From: Ottelia alismoides
Lineage: Eukaryota; Streptophyta; Magnoliopsida; Alismatales; Hydrocharitaceae
Direction of reading: 5' to 3'
DNA: 64,000 bases
NCBI GenBank assembly: GCA_037367405.1
Contig: JAZKJV010010133.1
Coordinates: 124,001 to 188,000, forward strand
Below are positions 23,916 through 35,228 of this stretch, one piece after another (the first letter of the stretch is position 1; each line of letters starts with the position of its first letter). Under the pieces are notes generated by a model. It made no database searches and was not told where the DNA came from. It saw nothing but the letters and a program-made list of their open reading frames with translations. A program made the position numbers and the translations under genes.

Positions 23916-25113
23916 TGTGCATTGGAGCTTCTGACTGGGGGGTCAACGCTCCTCAATGCCTAATTTGTCCACGCGAAACAAATCAGGATAAAACATAAAT
24001 AAAAAATCATATAAAATGAACAAAAATAGTATATGATTTTATTAAATAACACATAAAATATGAAATAATTATTATTTTATAAATCTTTTTATCAATATTT
24101 TTATTTAATTTTATTACATTATTTACTATACAATAATATTTAGAAGTACATATATATATGTATATATACAGGTATTTTATATGTTATATTTTTTGTATTA
24201 TATATATGTAATAATATATTTACATATTTTATATTTATAACATTATTAAATACATATTTACAACCTTTTTGGTATTTTTATTATGCATAAATAAATCCAT
24301 GTATATACATTATATGTATAATACACCTATGTATTGAAGTGTATTATTTATTTTAAGTGTATTTTAAATATTTTTATTTGAATTTGTATTTTAATATATT
24401 TTACATAATATATACAATTATTTTAAAAAATAAAGAGAGTAAAAATATAAAGAAAAATATAATTGGCTATTTGTATAGATGCCCTAATATAATAGTATCC
24501 CAAAATGCCAGATTTTGTATTTTAGCTCCATTTTCAATGAAACCACCTTCATTAGATAGGTAATTTAATTTGAAATAGAATGTAGATGAGTTTGGCTCAA
24601 GTCGAGTTCATATGAAGTAGATATTGATTATTGAAGTTTTGTTTATAACCTTTTCATCTGTGTATACCATATGCACTGTGCATGATTTTTATTGGCAACT
24701 ATTTTTATAATTTTATATTCACACTTATGTACAAGTTTTATTGAAAAACATTATTATTTGAGATGTGAATATTGAAGAATAAAATAGCGTAAAAATGAGC
24801 TATATATAATAGATAGAATTAAGGTTTCTTTGAGATTTTTGTATAGTATCCAACCCTTATCTCCCACTACTTTATTCATGGTCGACCTAGTCAATATTTG
24901 ACTTGGTCTCGGGGTTAAGGGTCAGTCAATATCTTTGATACTTCATTTAGTTTTCTTTATTCTTAAGTTTTGTGTTTTAATCACAAGTATTTACATTCTA
25001 ATTACTTATCAATGTTAGTTTTTAGTTTATGCAAATTAGCTGTATTACAAATGTTTTGCTAAGGATTTAAAGCCAAAATAGAAGAATAAAGGTAGATGAA
25101 TGGCTATTTATCA

Positions 25114-25133
25114 ACCCCTGTACTTTTCTTTGC
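25114..25133 (-). promoter_or_regulatory. Polypurine tract before LTR3
   Basis: The minus strand reads GCAAAGAAAAGTACAGGGGT immediately before the LTR start TGATAAATAG. A purine-rich run touching the 3' LTR is where plus-strand DNA synthesis is primed in LTR retrotransposons. It shows that the region to the right, also on the minus strand, is the interior of this element. Confidence 0.65.
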
Positions 25134-27360
25134 TAGTCCCTAGCAATCACCTATTAGGAAAATAAGTGATGCAAAAGAGAAAATCAAGAAAAGGAAAATA
25201 AAGAACTCAGAATGATTATGATTTTTAAAATTACCTTCATAAAATCAAAGTTTAGTGCTTAGGAAGACCTTTGGATTATTAATGTGTCAGAACCTTATTG
25301 ATAATAAGATCTAAAACTTAACAACCCTCAAATTCAACAATCCTCTGTTCAGTTTTCCTCAAAGAGCCATGTCAGAATAAGTCCACTCTTACACAAACCT
25401 TATGACTATGAGTCTAACTTGTACAATATATGTGAATTATTGCTCTTGTCATCAGAAGTTGCAAGAAACAGTATCCTTCAGCAAGGTAACCCTAATTTCC
25501 CAATCTAGATACTCTTTCCTCGAGGAGCATGGTATTTCCTTCTAAGTTCAAGTACAACCGGCTCAAAGAAGTGAAGGTAGAGAAAAGAATGGATTGCAAC
25601 TAGCGTAGTCAGATATCCTTTTGAGTTTGACCAGTGTAGCTAAGTCTTCAGCTCTAGGCAGTCTTGAAATCTTCGACTTTGAAGTGTAAGACTTACTTAT
25701 TAATACATAACTCTAATGGGATTGATTTTCATTTAATTTTTCTTGGCTATTATTTTGGAGTCTTGGTTTCATACATTTTTAATATTGCATATAGTGGCAT
25801 TTACATAAGGATTTTTTTAGCCAGTAGACTATCCTTCTTTTGAAGCTTTATTGCAACCCACAACATACTGTCTTTAGACATCCATGCCACTAGATCATGT
25901 TGGGGTGCACTGGCCTCCTACTAGGGCGGTATATGTTTCCACAAGTGTGCTTCTCGAGATAAAGAATTATGTCCTCACCACCTCATCTAAGTTGAGATTA
26001 GTGCAGAGTGCTTGTCCTAGTTACGTCATTGTCCTCAAGAGTCATGCAGATACTTTGAAATATTCTACATAGGCTAATCAGGATGACATGTGAACACAGT
26101 CTTGTGGACTCAAAGAAATAAGTCTCATTGATCTAAAAAGTCTTAATTCCCAGTTCCTCTAAGTTTCTTGTGAAATTAAGTAGATTAATGTGTAAACCAA
26201 GCTCTAGTCTTTAGATTTTATTCCAGAATTGTTCAAATGTCAAAATCATTCCAAAAAACCCTCATACAATGCAAAATAAATTTGTGAAATAAATTTTCTA
26301 GTTTTGATTTTATATAAAGTTTTAAAAAAGGTTTGCATTTTTTTGAAAACATTTTTCAATTTTTAAGGATTTTTTGGAAAGGTTAGTTAATTACAAGTGT
26401 TATGTACATATAATCAAAGGATTTTATACATGTATATAAAGATTTTATACAAAATTTTATTTATAATATAATTTATCTGGATAGTGTTGCCGCATAATTA
26501 TATACAAGATCATAAAAATAATTTGAAAACATTTTTGCAAACATTTGTCAAACATTTTGAAAACTAATTTTGCAAATCATTTTACAAAGATTTTTTTCGA
26601 AAACATTTTTACAAGTAATTTTACAGACTTATTACAAATATTTACAAAAAGAGATATTTTCAAAGGTTTGAAAGATATTTTACAAAGATTTTTAAAAGGT
26701 TTTCAAAAGATTTTTCAAAAAATATTTGACAAGCATTTTTCAAAATCATTTACAAAATAATTTCAAACCAATTTTACAAACACTTTTTTTTTCAAAATTT
26801 TTACACATATTCACAAGAGTTTTACCATCTTTTTATTATATACCCTCACCCATTGTATATTAGACATATTATTTAAAATATAAGAAAGTTTGAGTTATGG
26901 CAAATGTATATTTACCATATATACGACCCCCTTATACTTAGCTCGAACTATGTCCTCATAGTGACCATGGAGCAACAAAGGAAGACATAACTCGTGCTAA
27001 GTATAGAAAAAGATCAATACTACAATGACTCAAATAAAATAATAAGAAGTCGATCATCCACCCTATACTTATGATCAAGTAATCCACAATATAACAGACT
27101 GTACGTAAGGTAGAGATGATCGAGGATTATAATTTATGAAATAAACAACTCAAATTATCTCCCCTTATTCTTAGGGTAAAATATCCCTAAGTAAAGAACA
27201 TAAAACCAATAATCTAGAAGACAAGCGAGGGAATACATAAGAAAAACTCAATGCATTCATACCCCCTATACATAAGATCTGATCATCCTAAGTATAACAC
27301 TGATGAAAGGGATGAATGAATAAAATGAAGAACGAAAGAATGCAAAATTAAAGTAAAAAA
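25134..27360 (-). other. Post-pol region of the minus-strand gypsy composite
   Basis: About 2.2 kb lies between the end of pol and the polypurine tract. It corresponds in position and in scattered words to the post-pol regions of the plus-strand copies (45111-47039 and 51831-53732). Athila elements often carry an envelope-like frame here, but I see none: no long open frame and no membrane segments. It contains repeated polypurine-tract-like words, on the plus strand CCCCCTTATACTTAG (26926-26940) and similar at 27061, 27160 and 27261. Confidence 0.55.
26340..26830. repeat. Low-complexity run of degenerate ACAAA/TTTT words
   Basis: Words like TTTTACAAA, TTTTGAAAAC and ATTTTTCAAAA repeat irregularly for about 500 bases. 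A shorter, weaker form lies at 45590-45780 in the plus-strand copy, so it belongs to the post-pol region of the family. The 71-codon frame across it is a by-product. Confidence 0.6.
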
Positions 27361-27521
27361 TTATATAAGGAAAATATTATTGGATAGAGCATTGTCTGAA
27401 TCTTCTAATGTTACTGGGAGATCATCTTCAAATAGCACCTCTATTAAATTGACAATGGGCATGAGTCTATCATGCTCTAAATACAGCTTCATCAACTGCC
27501 AATTAACTATGAATGGTTGTG
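27361..27521 (-). pseudogene. End of gypsy pol (integrase C-terminal tail), first part
   Basis: The minus strand encodes a tail with PFIVNWQLMKLYLEHDR, matching the conserved F.VNGQRLK.Y motif that closes integrase in Athila elements (here NGQ has become NWQ). The gene is cut at 27521 by a solo LTR and resumes at 31084. The uninterrupted paralogue is at 34628-35228. Confidence 0.7.
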
Positions 27522-30500
27522 TGTTGAGCACGGTTTTCTCAAGGACGGAAATTAATGATAAACAATATCGTTGCTTTCCCCAAAAATCTCGCGTCAAACA
27601 AAAAATATATTTTTTTTATTTTTTCTACTTATTAACCTGTATAACGGACAAGGTCAAACTCAGGGAGACTACAAATACCGAGGGTTATTTAGTTAATCAA
27701 AAATCAATTAAGAGAAAACAAGAATCTCAAAGGACAACTATCCTTGGTTTTGTGATTTTGTTATCTTTTTGATTTTTTTTAATTTTTATTTCTAATTTTT
27801 TATTTTCTGATTTTCAATTTTTTAGTGATTTTGATTTTGCAATTTTTTTATTTTCAAAAATAACACGAAGCAATATTCACAAGATTAAAAATAAGCACAC
27901 CAACTCTTTTTGTAAATGTTCAATTTATAAAAAATGCTCGGAAAAATCCAAAAAAAATATTTTTAGGTTTTAAAAGTTTCGAAATATTTTTGAGAATTTT
28001 TGTGGAACATTCAGATGTTTTTTTAGTTTTCTAAAAATCAAACAGTGAGAAAATGCAAAATTGTGCACAACCTAGAGTAATTTGCAACTTAAAAATATTT
28101 TAAGTGCCCAAAACTCTTGACGATTATTTTTATGACAAACTACAGGCAAATATCTACAATTAGAAATTGAAATCACAATTTTCTTGTTTTCTAGAATTTC
28201 TACAATTGTTTTTAAGAATTTTCATTTTTCACATTTTTTGGCTTTTATAAATAATTAATACGTGAAAATTGGTCAGAAATTAAAAGACAATAAAAAACTA
28301 CCCTATTTGTTTTGGAATTTTTGAAACAATATTTGAATTTTTATTAATTTTTGAATTTTAGGAAGACAAAATATCACTGTTTTTTATTTTTTAAAAATAT
28401 CAAATGAAATCAAAATGCAATGAAAAATTTATGCTAAGAAGATAATCACATCAGGAGCATAGCATAATTTTTGCAAGAGTTTTAGATCACAAATATCTTT
28501 TATTTCAATAGAATAATCATGCAAATTTAGGAGTATGAATAACAGGGACCAAAACGTAATATTCAATATTTTTATATTAAATAAGTAAATAAAATAAAGT
28601 GAGAGGAGAAAAATACAATTTACCCACGAAATACGTGCAAAGCACGTGACTTGAGGAGGTGGAGGCACGTCTGTAATTTTGAAAATCCTCAGGGAGCTTC
28701 GATGTAATCTTCCCAATAAGGAGCTGGCAGGGACGTTTTTGCAATTCGAGGAAGTTCTAGGGCTATAATGCAGCTGTTCCCCCCTTTTTTATTAAATCAA
28801 AACCCTAGAAGTGTTCTCGTTGCTCTTCTTGAAGGAAGCAAAAGGGGGAAGATGCCCGCTGCCACACAAGGGAGAAGCTCGGCCGCGCCGCTGGGGCAGC
28901 ATTCTAGAGGCGGCGTCGGTTGGAACGGGGGAGCGGAGGCGCTGAAAGGCGGCGTTTGGATCTCACGAGGTGGCTGGGGCGTGGCTTCATGGTATTGCTG
29001 ACGGTTGAGAGACGCATGGAGGAGGGTGGTCGGCGAGCAGGGGAGGGGGAATGGCATCGAGGACGGAGAGTCGTTGCCTACGGCGGCGCCGCACACGTGC
29101 GTGGGCTGCTGGACCACGCGATGGACCAGAGGACCGCCCGCAGCTTGAACAGGAGGGGAGGCAACCCCGCGCGCGGAGGGGCTGGTCGACTGGAGTGCGC
29201 CGCAGGCCGCAGCGGAATGCGGTGGAGGACGCGGGCTGGGACGGGGCGCGGAAGGCGGTGGAGTTGGCCGTCCAGGCAACTGCGGTGGTGGCAGGGGGTG
29301 GCGGCCCTGCTACCGTTTCTCTTTTTTTATTTTATTTTTTTGTAAATATTTTATTGTTCGTGATGTAAACAGTAATAAAAACTTATTATTGATTTTTGTA
29401 AATCCGAAAAAATAGGAATTAAAAAAAATAGGCTACAGAAATTTCTTTTTTTTATTTTTTTATGACCGTACAAAACAAATGTTAGAAAAAAAGAAATGAA
29501 TACCCTTTTTTGTTATTTTTTATTTATTTACAAATCAGAGAAAATGAACGAGGATTCAACGGAAATGAGAGATTCGAATCCGATCTTCAGCCATCGTACG
29601 CGGCCGGAGTTGAGAGATTGTGGACGATAGAAATAGAACGTGGAGAGATCGAGAGAATGAGGTGAAAACTCGAGATTGATGTTGAATTAAAAAACGTGAT
29701 GGATTTTAAGATCTAGATAAAAAAATGACAACGAGATAAAAGTGCGAGAAATTAAACTACGATTAAACTAAGATAAAATAAGAAGAAAAATGTGGATCTT
29801 ACCTTAGGAGCGGAAATGGATCGTGATCGCCTCGACAAGGCCGACTCGCTATCATCGGACGGCTCGGAGGCTAGGCACTATTCTAGATGAAATTTTCTCT
29901 TGGAGATCGGGCTCCTCTCTCTAAAGATTGATCTAGTTGAAATGAGGGAGAATGTGCCATATAAATAGAAAAGATAGAATGAAATTTGACTTTTCGAATT
30001 TTTTGGATAAAGAAATAAGAGAGATGAAAATTGAAATGAATTATTGATTTTTTTGGTGGAAGAGATAAGAGAGATGAAATGAGAAATGAGATAAAATAAA
30101 AGAGAGATATTTTTTTTACAAAAATAACTAATTTTTTGAATTTTTCGTCTATTTATTTATTTGAATTAAAAAAATTTTATTTTTTTATTTTTTATGATGG
30201 TTAATTAAAAATAGTAACTATATACATATATTATATACATATATGACATTATATACAAGGGTAAATGAGGAAATTAGCCTTTTTTGGTTTTAAGAATTTT
30301 ATTATTTATTTATTAATTTTTTTATTTTAAATAATTAGTAAAATATTTACAAATATGTACAAATACAATATGCACAAAATACATATGAAAATTGCACAAA
30401 CCACCCTAGAAAACTGACTTTTCAACCGTAACTCCAAAAAATATGAAAGCACAACCATTTTAAAGATAATTTAATTTCAAACCCAATGGAAGTGAGATTG

Positions 30501-31083
30501 GTTCAATTTGAGCTCATTTGGAGCCGGAATTGGTCTTCCAATTAGTGCATAGTGGCTTTTTCCATATGTGGTTACTTTTATTCTGTACAAGATTTAATTG
30601 TGTAATTATTTTTATAAATTAGGATACATTTTTATTTACAACTTGGGTTTTGAAAATTATTTGATTTGAGGTCCATTAAGGTACAAATAAATTAGTGTTA
30701 GTTTTATACAGATATACACAAAATAAGTGAGAAGTATTTACAACAAATGTTTTTTGATTTTCTGCTTAAGGACCCTTATCTCCCCCTACTTTATTTCTGG
30801 TCAATTAGGTCAAGTCTTGACCTTCTCTCGGGGTTTGGGTCAGCCTGTATAGAGTCTTCCTTTTTTTATTTATTTTTTTATTTTTCCTTTTTTTATTTTC
30901 TTTTCTTTATTTTTCCTTTCTTTCTTTATTTACTTATTTTAGGTTAAAATTAGTAAGAAGTGTACAATATTTACACACAGATGCAAGTTAGTAAGAATAT
31001 GGAGTTAATGTTATATGCATGTGTTTTATAAGGGATTTTAAGCTAAAATAAATGAATAAAGAAGACGAATCACAGATTCATCA
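27522..31083 (-). mobile_element. Solo LTR of the long-LTR family (LTR4), 3562 bp
   Basis: It lies inside the integrase tail. On the plus strand it runs from TGTTGAGCAC to GATTCATCA, so on its own strand it is TGATGAATC...CAACA. The flanks TTGTG (27517-27521) and ATGTG (31084-31088) agree at 4 of 5 bases. The duplicated paralogue at about 34770-34790 shows the same pol sequence without it, an empty site that fixes both borders. It has the purine block (30774-30798), a very GC-rich island (28850-29310), and paired ACGTG words (about 28635-28650). The GC-rich open frames inside do not resemble known proteins. Confidence 0.78.
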
Positions 31084-31535
31084 ATGTGCGACGGATGACA
31101 ATTCAGATATTAGAATGCTTCCATTCTCATGCACCGTCTTCACTACAAACGATCTAGTCCATTTACTCTTTAATTTTCCCGGGAATATATTTAACATTGA
31201 ATCAAACAACCAAAGCTTCTAACTAGGCTCCAAAGTCTTTCTTCTGATATGCTTATCATGTCATATCTTGACTTTCTCCTTGTACATCAGGTTGTTATCG
31301 TATGCATAGTCTCTGAATTCTAAGAGCCTATTTAGATCGTTCGTTCGATTTTGACCACCTTCATGTGAGTCCAAATTGCAAATATTCACTGTCCCAAGAT
31401 ATTTGTGAATTAATTCAACATGCAGATGATAAGGCTTTCCATATACAAGGCGATAGGGGGGGCATACCTAAAGGAGACTTGGAGGCGATCTGATATACCC
31501 ATAGAACATAATCAAGAAGTTGAGACCAATCCTTC
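31084..31535 (-). pseudogene. Gypsy integrase C-terminal part (first tandem copy)
   Basis: Minus-strand frames give DWSQLLDYVLWVYQIASKSP, the plant gypsy block following the catalytic core, then words matching Y.LVYGK..HL.VEL and NIFPGKLKSKW, the C-terminal GPF/Y-like region. Its left end joins 27521 across LTR4. Its right end is cut at 31535 by LTR sequence at exactly the same point as in the second copy (35228). Confidence 0.75.
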
Positions 31536-34386
31536 TGATGAACTCGCCCCTCACGATTAATTATGCTGTCAGTTGTAGCAACTGTGAAGAGAAGAGAGTT
31601 GATCAAACAAAAATAATAGAAGAGAGAGTAGAAAATATAGATGAGTAATAAGGTAATCTCTTTCTCTCTCTCTCTCTCCTATTTTCACTTGATATTAACT
31701 AGGTAAGTGTCCCTTGGTCAAACAGAAGGAGGTAGGAAGTATACCTAGATTTAGATATCAGTTTTGTGATTAATTTCTTCTTTGAAAACTCTTTCTGTGG
31801 TATTTAGTTTTTATGATTTTTACTTGGTTTTTATTTTTGCAAATTTTTATTCTGAAATTTTTATTTGGTTTTTAAAAGTGATTAATTTGTACAATGTGAT
31901 ACAATATAGTAGATGGAATGGAATGTAATGTATTATTCTATTATAGTGGTTACTGTGAAGAAAAGGTAATTGGTTTTTTTATTTTCAAAAATGAAATATA
32001 TTTTCAAAAAGATATACTATATAGTAGATAAATGATAAAATAGGTAGACTATACTATATAGTAAAAATGAGGATAAAAATCGAGCAATAGACTCGAAGGA
32101 AAACACAACAAAAATCAAAATCAAGACAATTTTCGAAAAATCAAATAAAAAAAGAAGCGATGAAAAATCTCAAAAAACGTCTCAAAATCATGCTAGGGTA
32201 GTTGTGTGACTACCCTAGAAAAATCAAGAAGAAATAATTTCTCTACAAAGTCTAAATATTTCAAAGTATATAAGAGCACGAGTGTAGTAAAAGAAATAAA
32301 ATAGAGTTTTTGCATTTAGGTCCCTAAAAAGGGACCTAAATCCAATTCTGAGGAAGTCTGGAGGCACAAATGAATTTTAAAACTTCCGGGCGTAGTATGC
32401 AATTTGCACATTGGTTCGGATTAGGTGGCCAGGAGCAAAAGGCGGTGCTCTATCCTAGCCATAAGTAGTTGCCACTTGTCGACAACCGGCTCTTCCTGAA
32501 GTTCTTCAAGTTCTTCCCAAAAATTAGGGAAGAAGCGGTGATGGTTTGCTCCGTTCAAGTGATTAGGCTTCGATGGAGGCAGGGAAAGAAGGAGGCTCCT
32601 CCTCATTCAAGCTCCCCTGCTGTGAGGATAAGTCGAAGATGAAGAGCAAGTATCTGATAGGGTTCAGGTATGAAGATAAAAAGTCTTCCATATGTTGCAG
32701 CAATATATGTGAAGAACACGTTTTGTTCCTGGCTTCAGACGTGCTTTGAGGTTATCTCCAATCAAAGGATCCACCTACAAGAAATTAGAGGTTCTATTTA
32801 GATTGAATCGACCTAGATTTGTTGTGTTATTGTGCAAACAAAAGCTTCATAATGTGGAATTCCAAAAGAACATTTATCAATGAATCAAGTCAAATCAGAA
32901 GAAAGTTTTGGTAGCAATTGAAATATAGGAAATTAGGGTGTTTAAGAGGATGACTAATGTCCTAAAAACAGATTTAACACTCGAAAATTTGCACGGGAAA
33001 TCACATAGGAGTTGGAGGTATATGACCTCCAAGTCGTTGCTCGACATGCTGTGAAGTTCCCGGAGCTTCACATGCAAATCTACATGATGAAAGGCAAAGG
33101 AAACACCTTGGAACTCCTCTCGCATCCTTTGTCTTCCACGCATATGCTCAAACAACCTTTTCTATCACCCGAAGAAGGAGATACAAGCTATGGAAGTGGA
33201 TCTCTCAGTTAGTTGGAACTGATGGTCGGAGAAGTTGTTGAATGCACCCATTTTGGCAACTTAAATAGATGAATGAAGGGTAGTTGGATCAATCTAAATG
33301 GATGGCGAAGATGATGGTAGATCAAGCTAGGAATTCCAATGGTTAGATGTGAATTAGGTGTTAGTCAATGGCTTGTAGAAATTAACAAAGTTAAGGTTGT
33401 TGCAACAACTAAACGAACAACTTATTGAAGAAGAAGCAGGTGATGCTGACAAGTGTCAGCGCCACATAATTCCAGAAGTATAAATACTTTATAAATAATA
33501 TTATAAATAGTAAATAAAATTATTTTAAAATATGTAAAAAATGAATAATAAAGATAATTAAATTATCTATAGTATGATATATTTTACATATATATATATA
33601 TTTAATATATATTTTAGGATATATAAATAAAATATTAATATCATCCATATAATATACTCTATATATAGGATTTACATTTTTATTGGATTATTTTAATATA
33701 AAAGATAATATTTTATAATTTACTAATTTATATAATAAGAAAATAAGGGCAGTTTGAATTTTGTTGATTTTAATAGTTTATTTTTTCATAGATTAATAAA
33801 TATAAGTGCATACAATACCGTTCATTTTTATCTATTTTATATGTTTTTTATAAAAAAAATGTAAATGAGGATTTTTATTTTTAGATTTTATTTTATAAAT
33901 AAACTATAAAATAACAAAAATGATTAAAAATTACTTACTCAATTGTGCTATAAATAGTATGTATAGAATAAAATAAATAGCCTAAAAACCCTATTGTCAT
34001 TAGGTCCAAAAACCAATATTTTGCAACTGAACTCCTTTTCCAATGAAATCACCTTCATTAATTAGGTAATTTTAAATCTTGAGCTTTAAAAGTGAGTAGA
34101 GTGAAATTGGAGTTAGTATGATGACGTTACGATGTTCGGAAGTTGGAAAAGTGACAATTTGGAAGTTTGTTTACTTGGCATATTTACATATTGGAATTAT
34201 ATTATTTTTATGTTTTTATACATATTTTTGTAGACACAATAGTGAAGAAATTGAAAATATGTATATATTAAATAAATAAAATTAGGTGAAGATTGTATAT
34301 ATAATGAATAAATATAATTAATGTGTTATATACATGGTCAGTTATTTTTGGGTTTTCTTCCTTATCTCCCTATACTTTATTGTTTG
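31536..34386 (-). mobile_element. Partial LTR in the first tandem copy
   Basis: It parallels 35229-38050 at an offset of about 3.67 kb. On the plus strand it starts TGATGAACTCGCC after the target word CCTTC, and it ends just past the conserved purine block (34359-34380), where it is joined to post-pol sequence at about 34386. The missing ~300 bases hold the LTR start. Because the two copies share the insertion, the LTR was in place before the duplication. Confidence 0.7.
32312..32343. repeat. Inverted repeat in LTR, first copy
   Basis: GCATTTAGGTCCCT and its complement flank a 4-base loop, with mismatches only at the outer end. It is the paralogue of the perfect hairpin at 35992-36023. Confidence 0.75.
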
Positions 34387-35228
34387 ATCGAGGATTATGA
34401 AATAAACAACTCGGCTTGTCTCCCCCTATACTTAAGGTAAAATATCACTAAGTATAGAACATAATATCAACAAGTTAGAAGACAAGTAGGGGAAGAAATA
34501 AGAAAAACTCAATGAACTCATCCCCCTACACTTAAGATATGGTCATTCTAAGTATATCACTAATGGAAGGGATGAATGAATAACATGGAAGAATAAAAGA
34601 ATGTGAAAATAAAGAAAAATAATTAATCAAGAAAAATATTATTGGATAGTGCATTGTCTGAATCTCCTAATGTTGCTGGGAGATCATCTTCAGATACCAC
34701 CTCTATCAAATCGACAAGAGGCATGAATGTATCATGCTATAAATACTGCTTCAATAACTGTCCATTGGCTATGAATGGTTGCGCAATAGATGACAATTTA
34801 GATATTAGAATGCTTCCATTGTCATGCATAATCTTCACTACAAACAGTCCAGTCCATTTACTCTTTAATTTGCTTGGGAATATCTAAAACTTGCATCAAA
34901 TAACCAAACCTTATGACTATGCTCTAAAGTCTTTCTTCTGATATGCTTATCATGCCATCTCTTGACTTTCTCCTTATACATCAGGTTGTTATCGTATGCA
35001 TACTCTCTGAATTCCAAGAGTCTGTTTAGATCGATCTTTCGGTTCTAACCACCTTCATGTGAGTCCAAATTGCAAATATTCACTACCCCAAGAGATTTGT
35101 GGATTAGTTAAACAAACATATGACAAGGCTTTCTATACACAAGGTAATAGGGATACATACCTAAAGGAGACTTGTAGGCTATCTGATAAGCCCATAGAAT
35201 AGAATCAAGAGGTTGAGATCAATCCTTC
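34387..35228 (-). pseudogene. Gypsy integrase C-terminal part and post-pol stub (second copy)
   Basis: This is the uninterrupted paralogue of 27119-27521 plus 31084-31535. Its minus-strand reading passes from the post-core integrase block to the closing tail, and 34387-34627 is post-pol sequence with CCCCCTATACTTAAG words (34420-34434, 34520-34535). Frameshifts and stops are present. It ends at 35228 at the target word CCTTC, where LTR5 is inserted. Confidence 0.72.

Larger units (their letters stand above)
16187..25113 (-). mobile_element. 3' LTR of the large minus-strand gypsy composite (LTR3), interrupted
   Basis: On the minus strand it starts at 25113 with TGATAAATAGCCATTCATC, directly after a polypurine tract, and carries the conserved purine block at 24855-24878. 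It includes a GC-rich island (about 22900-21940) and a CACGTG element near 21748. It is cut at 20697/16338 by a solo LTR of the same family (16339-20696). The end block resumes at 16300 and the LTR ends near 16187. It also holds a hAT-like element (23073-23915). Without these insertions the LTR is about 3.7 kb. The left end is approximate because no target duplication was found. Confidence 0.7.

Noticed and set aside
28797..29368. Long GC-rich open frames on both strands near 29 kb
   Set aside because: They lie in the GC-rich island of solo LTR4, overlap in several frames and match no protein family that I know.
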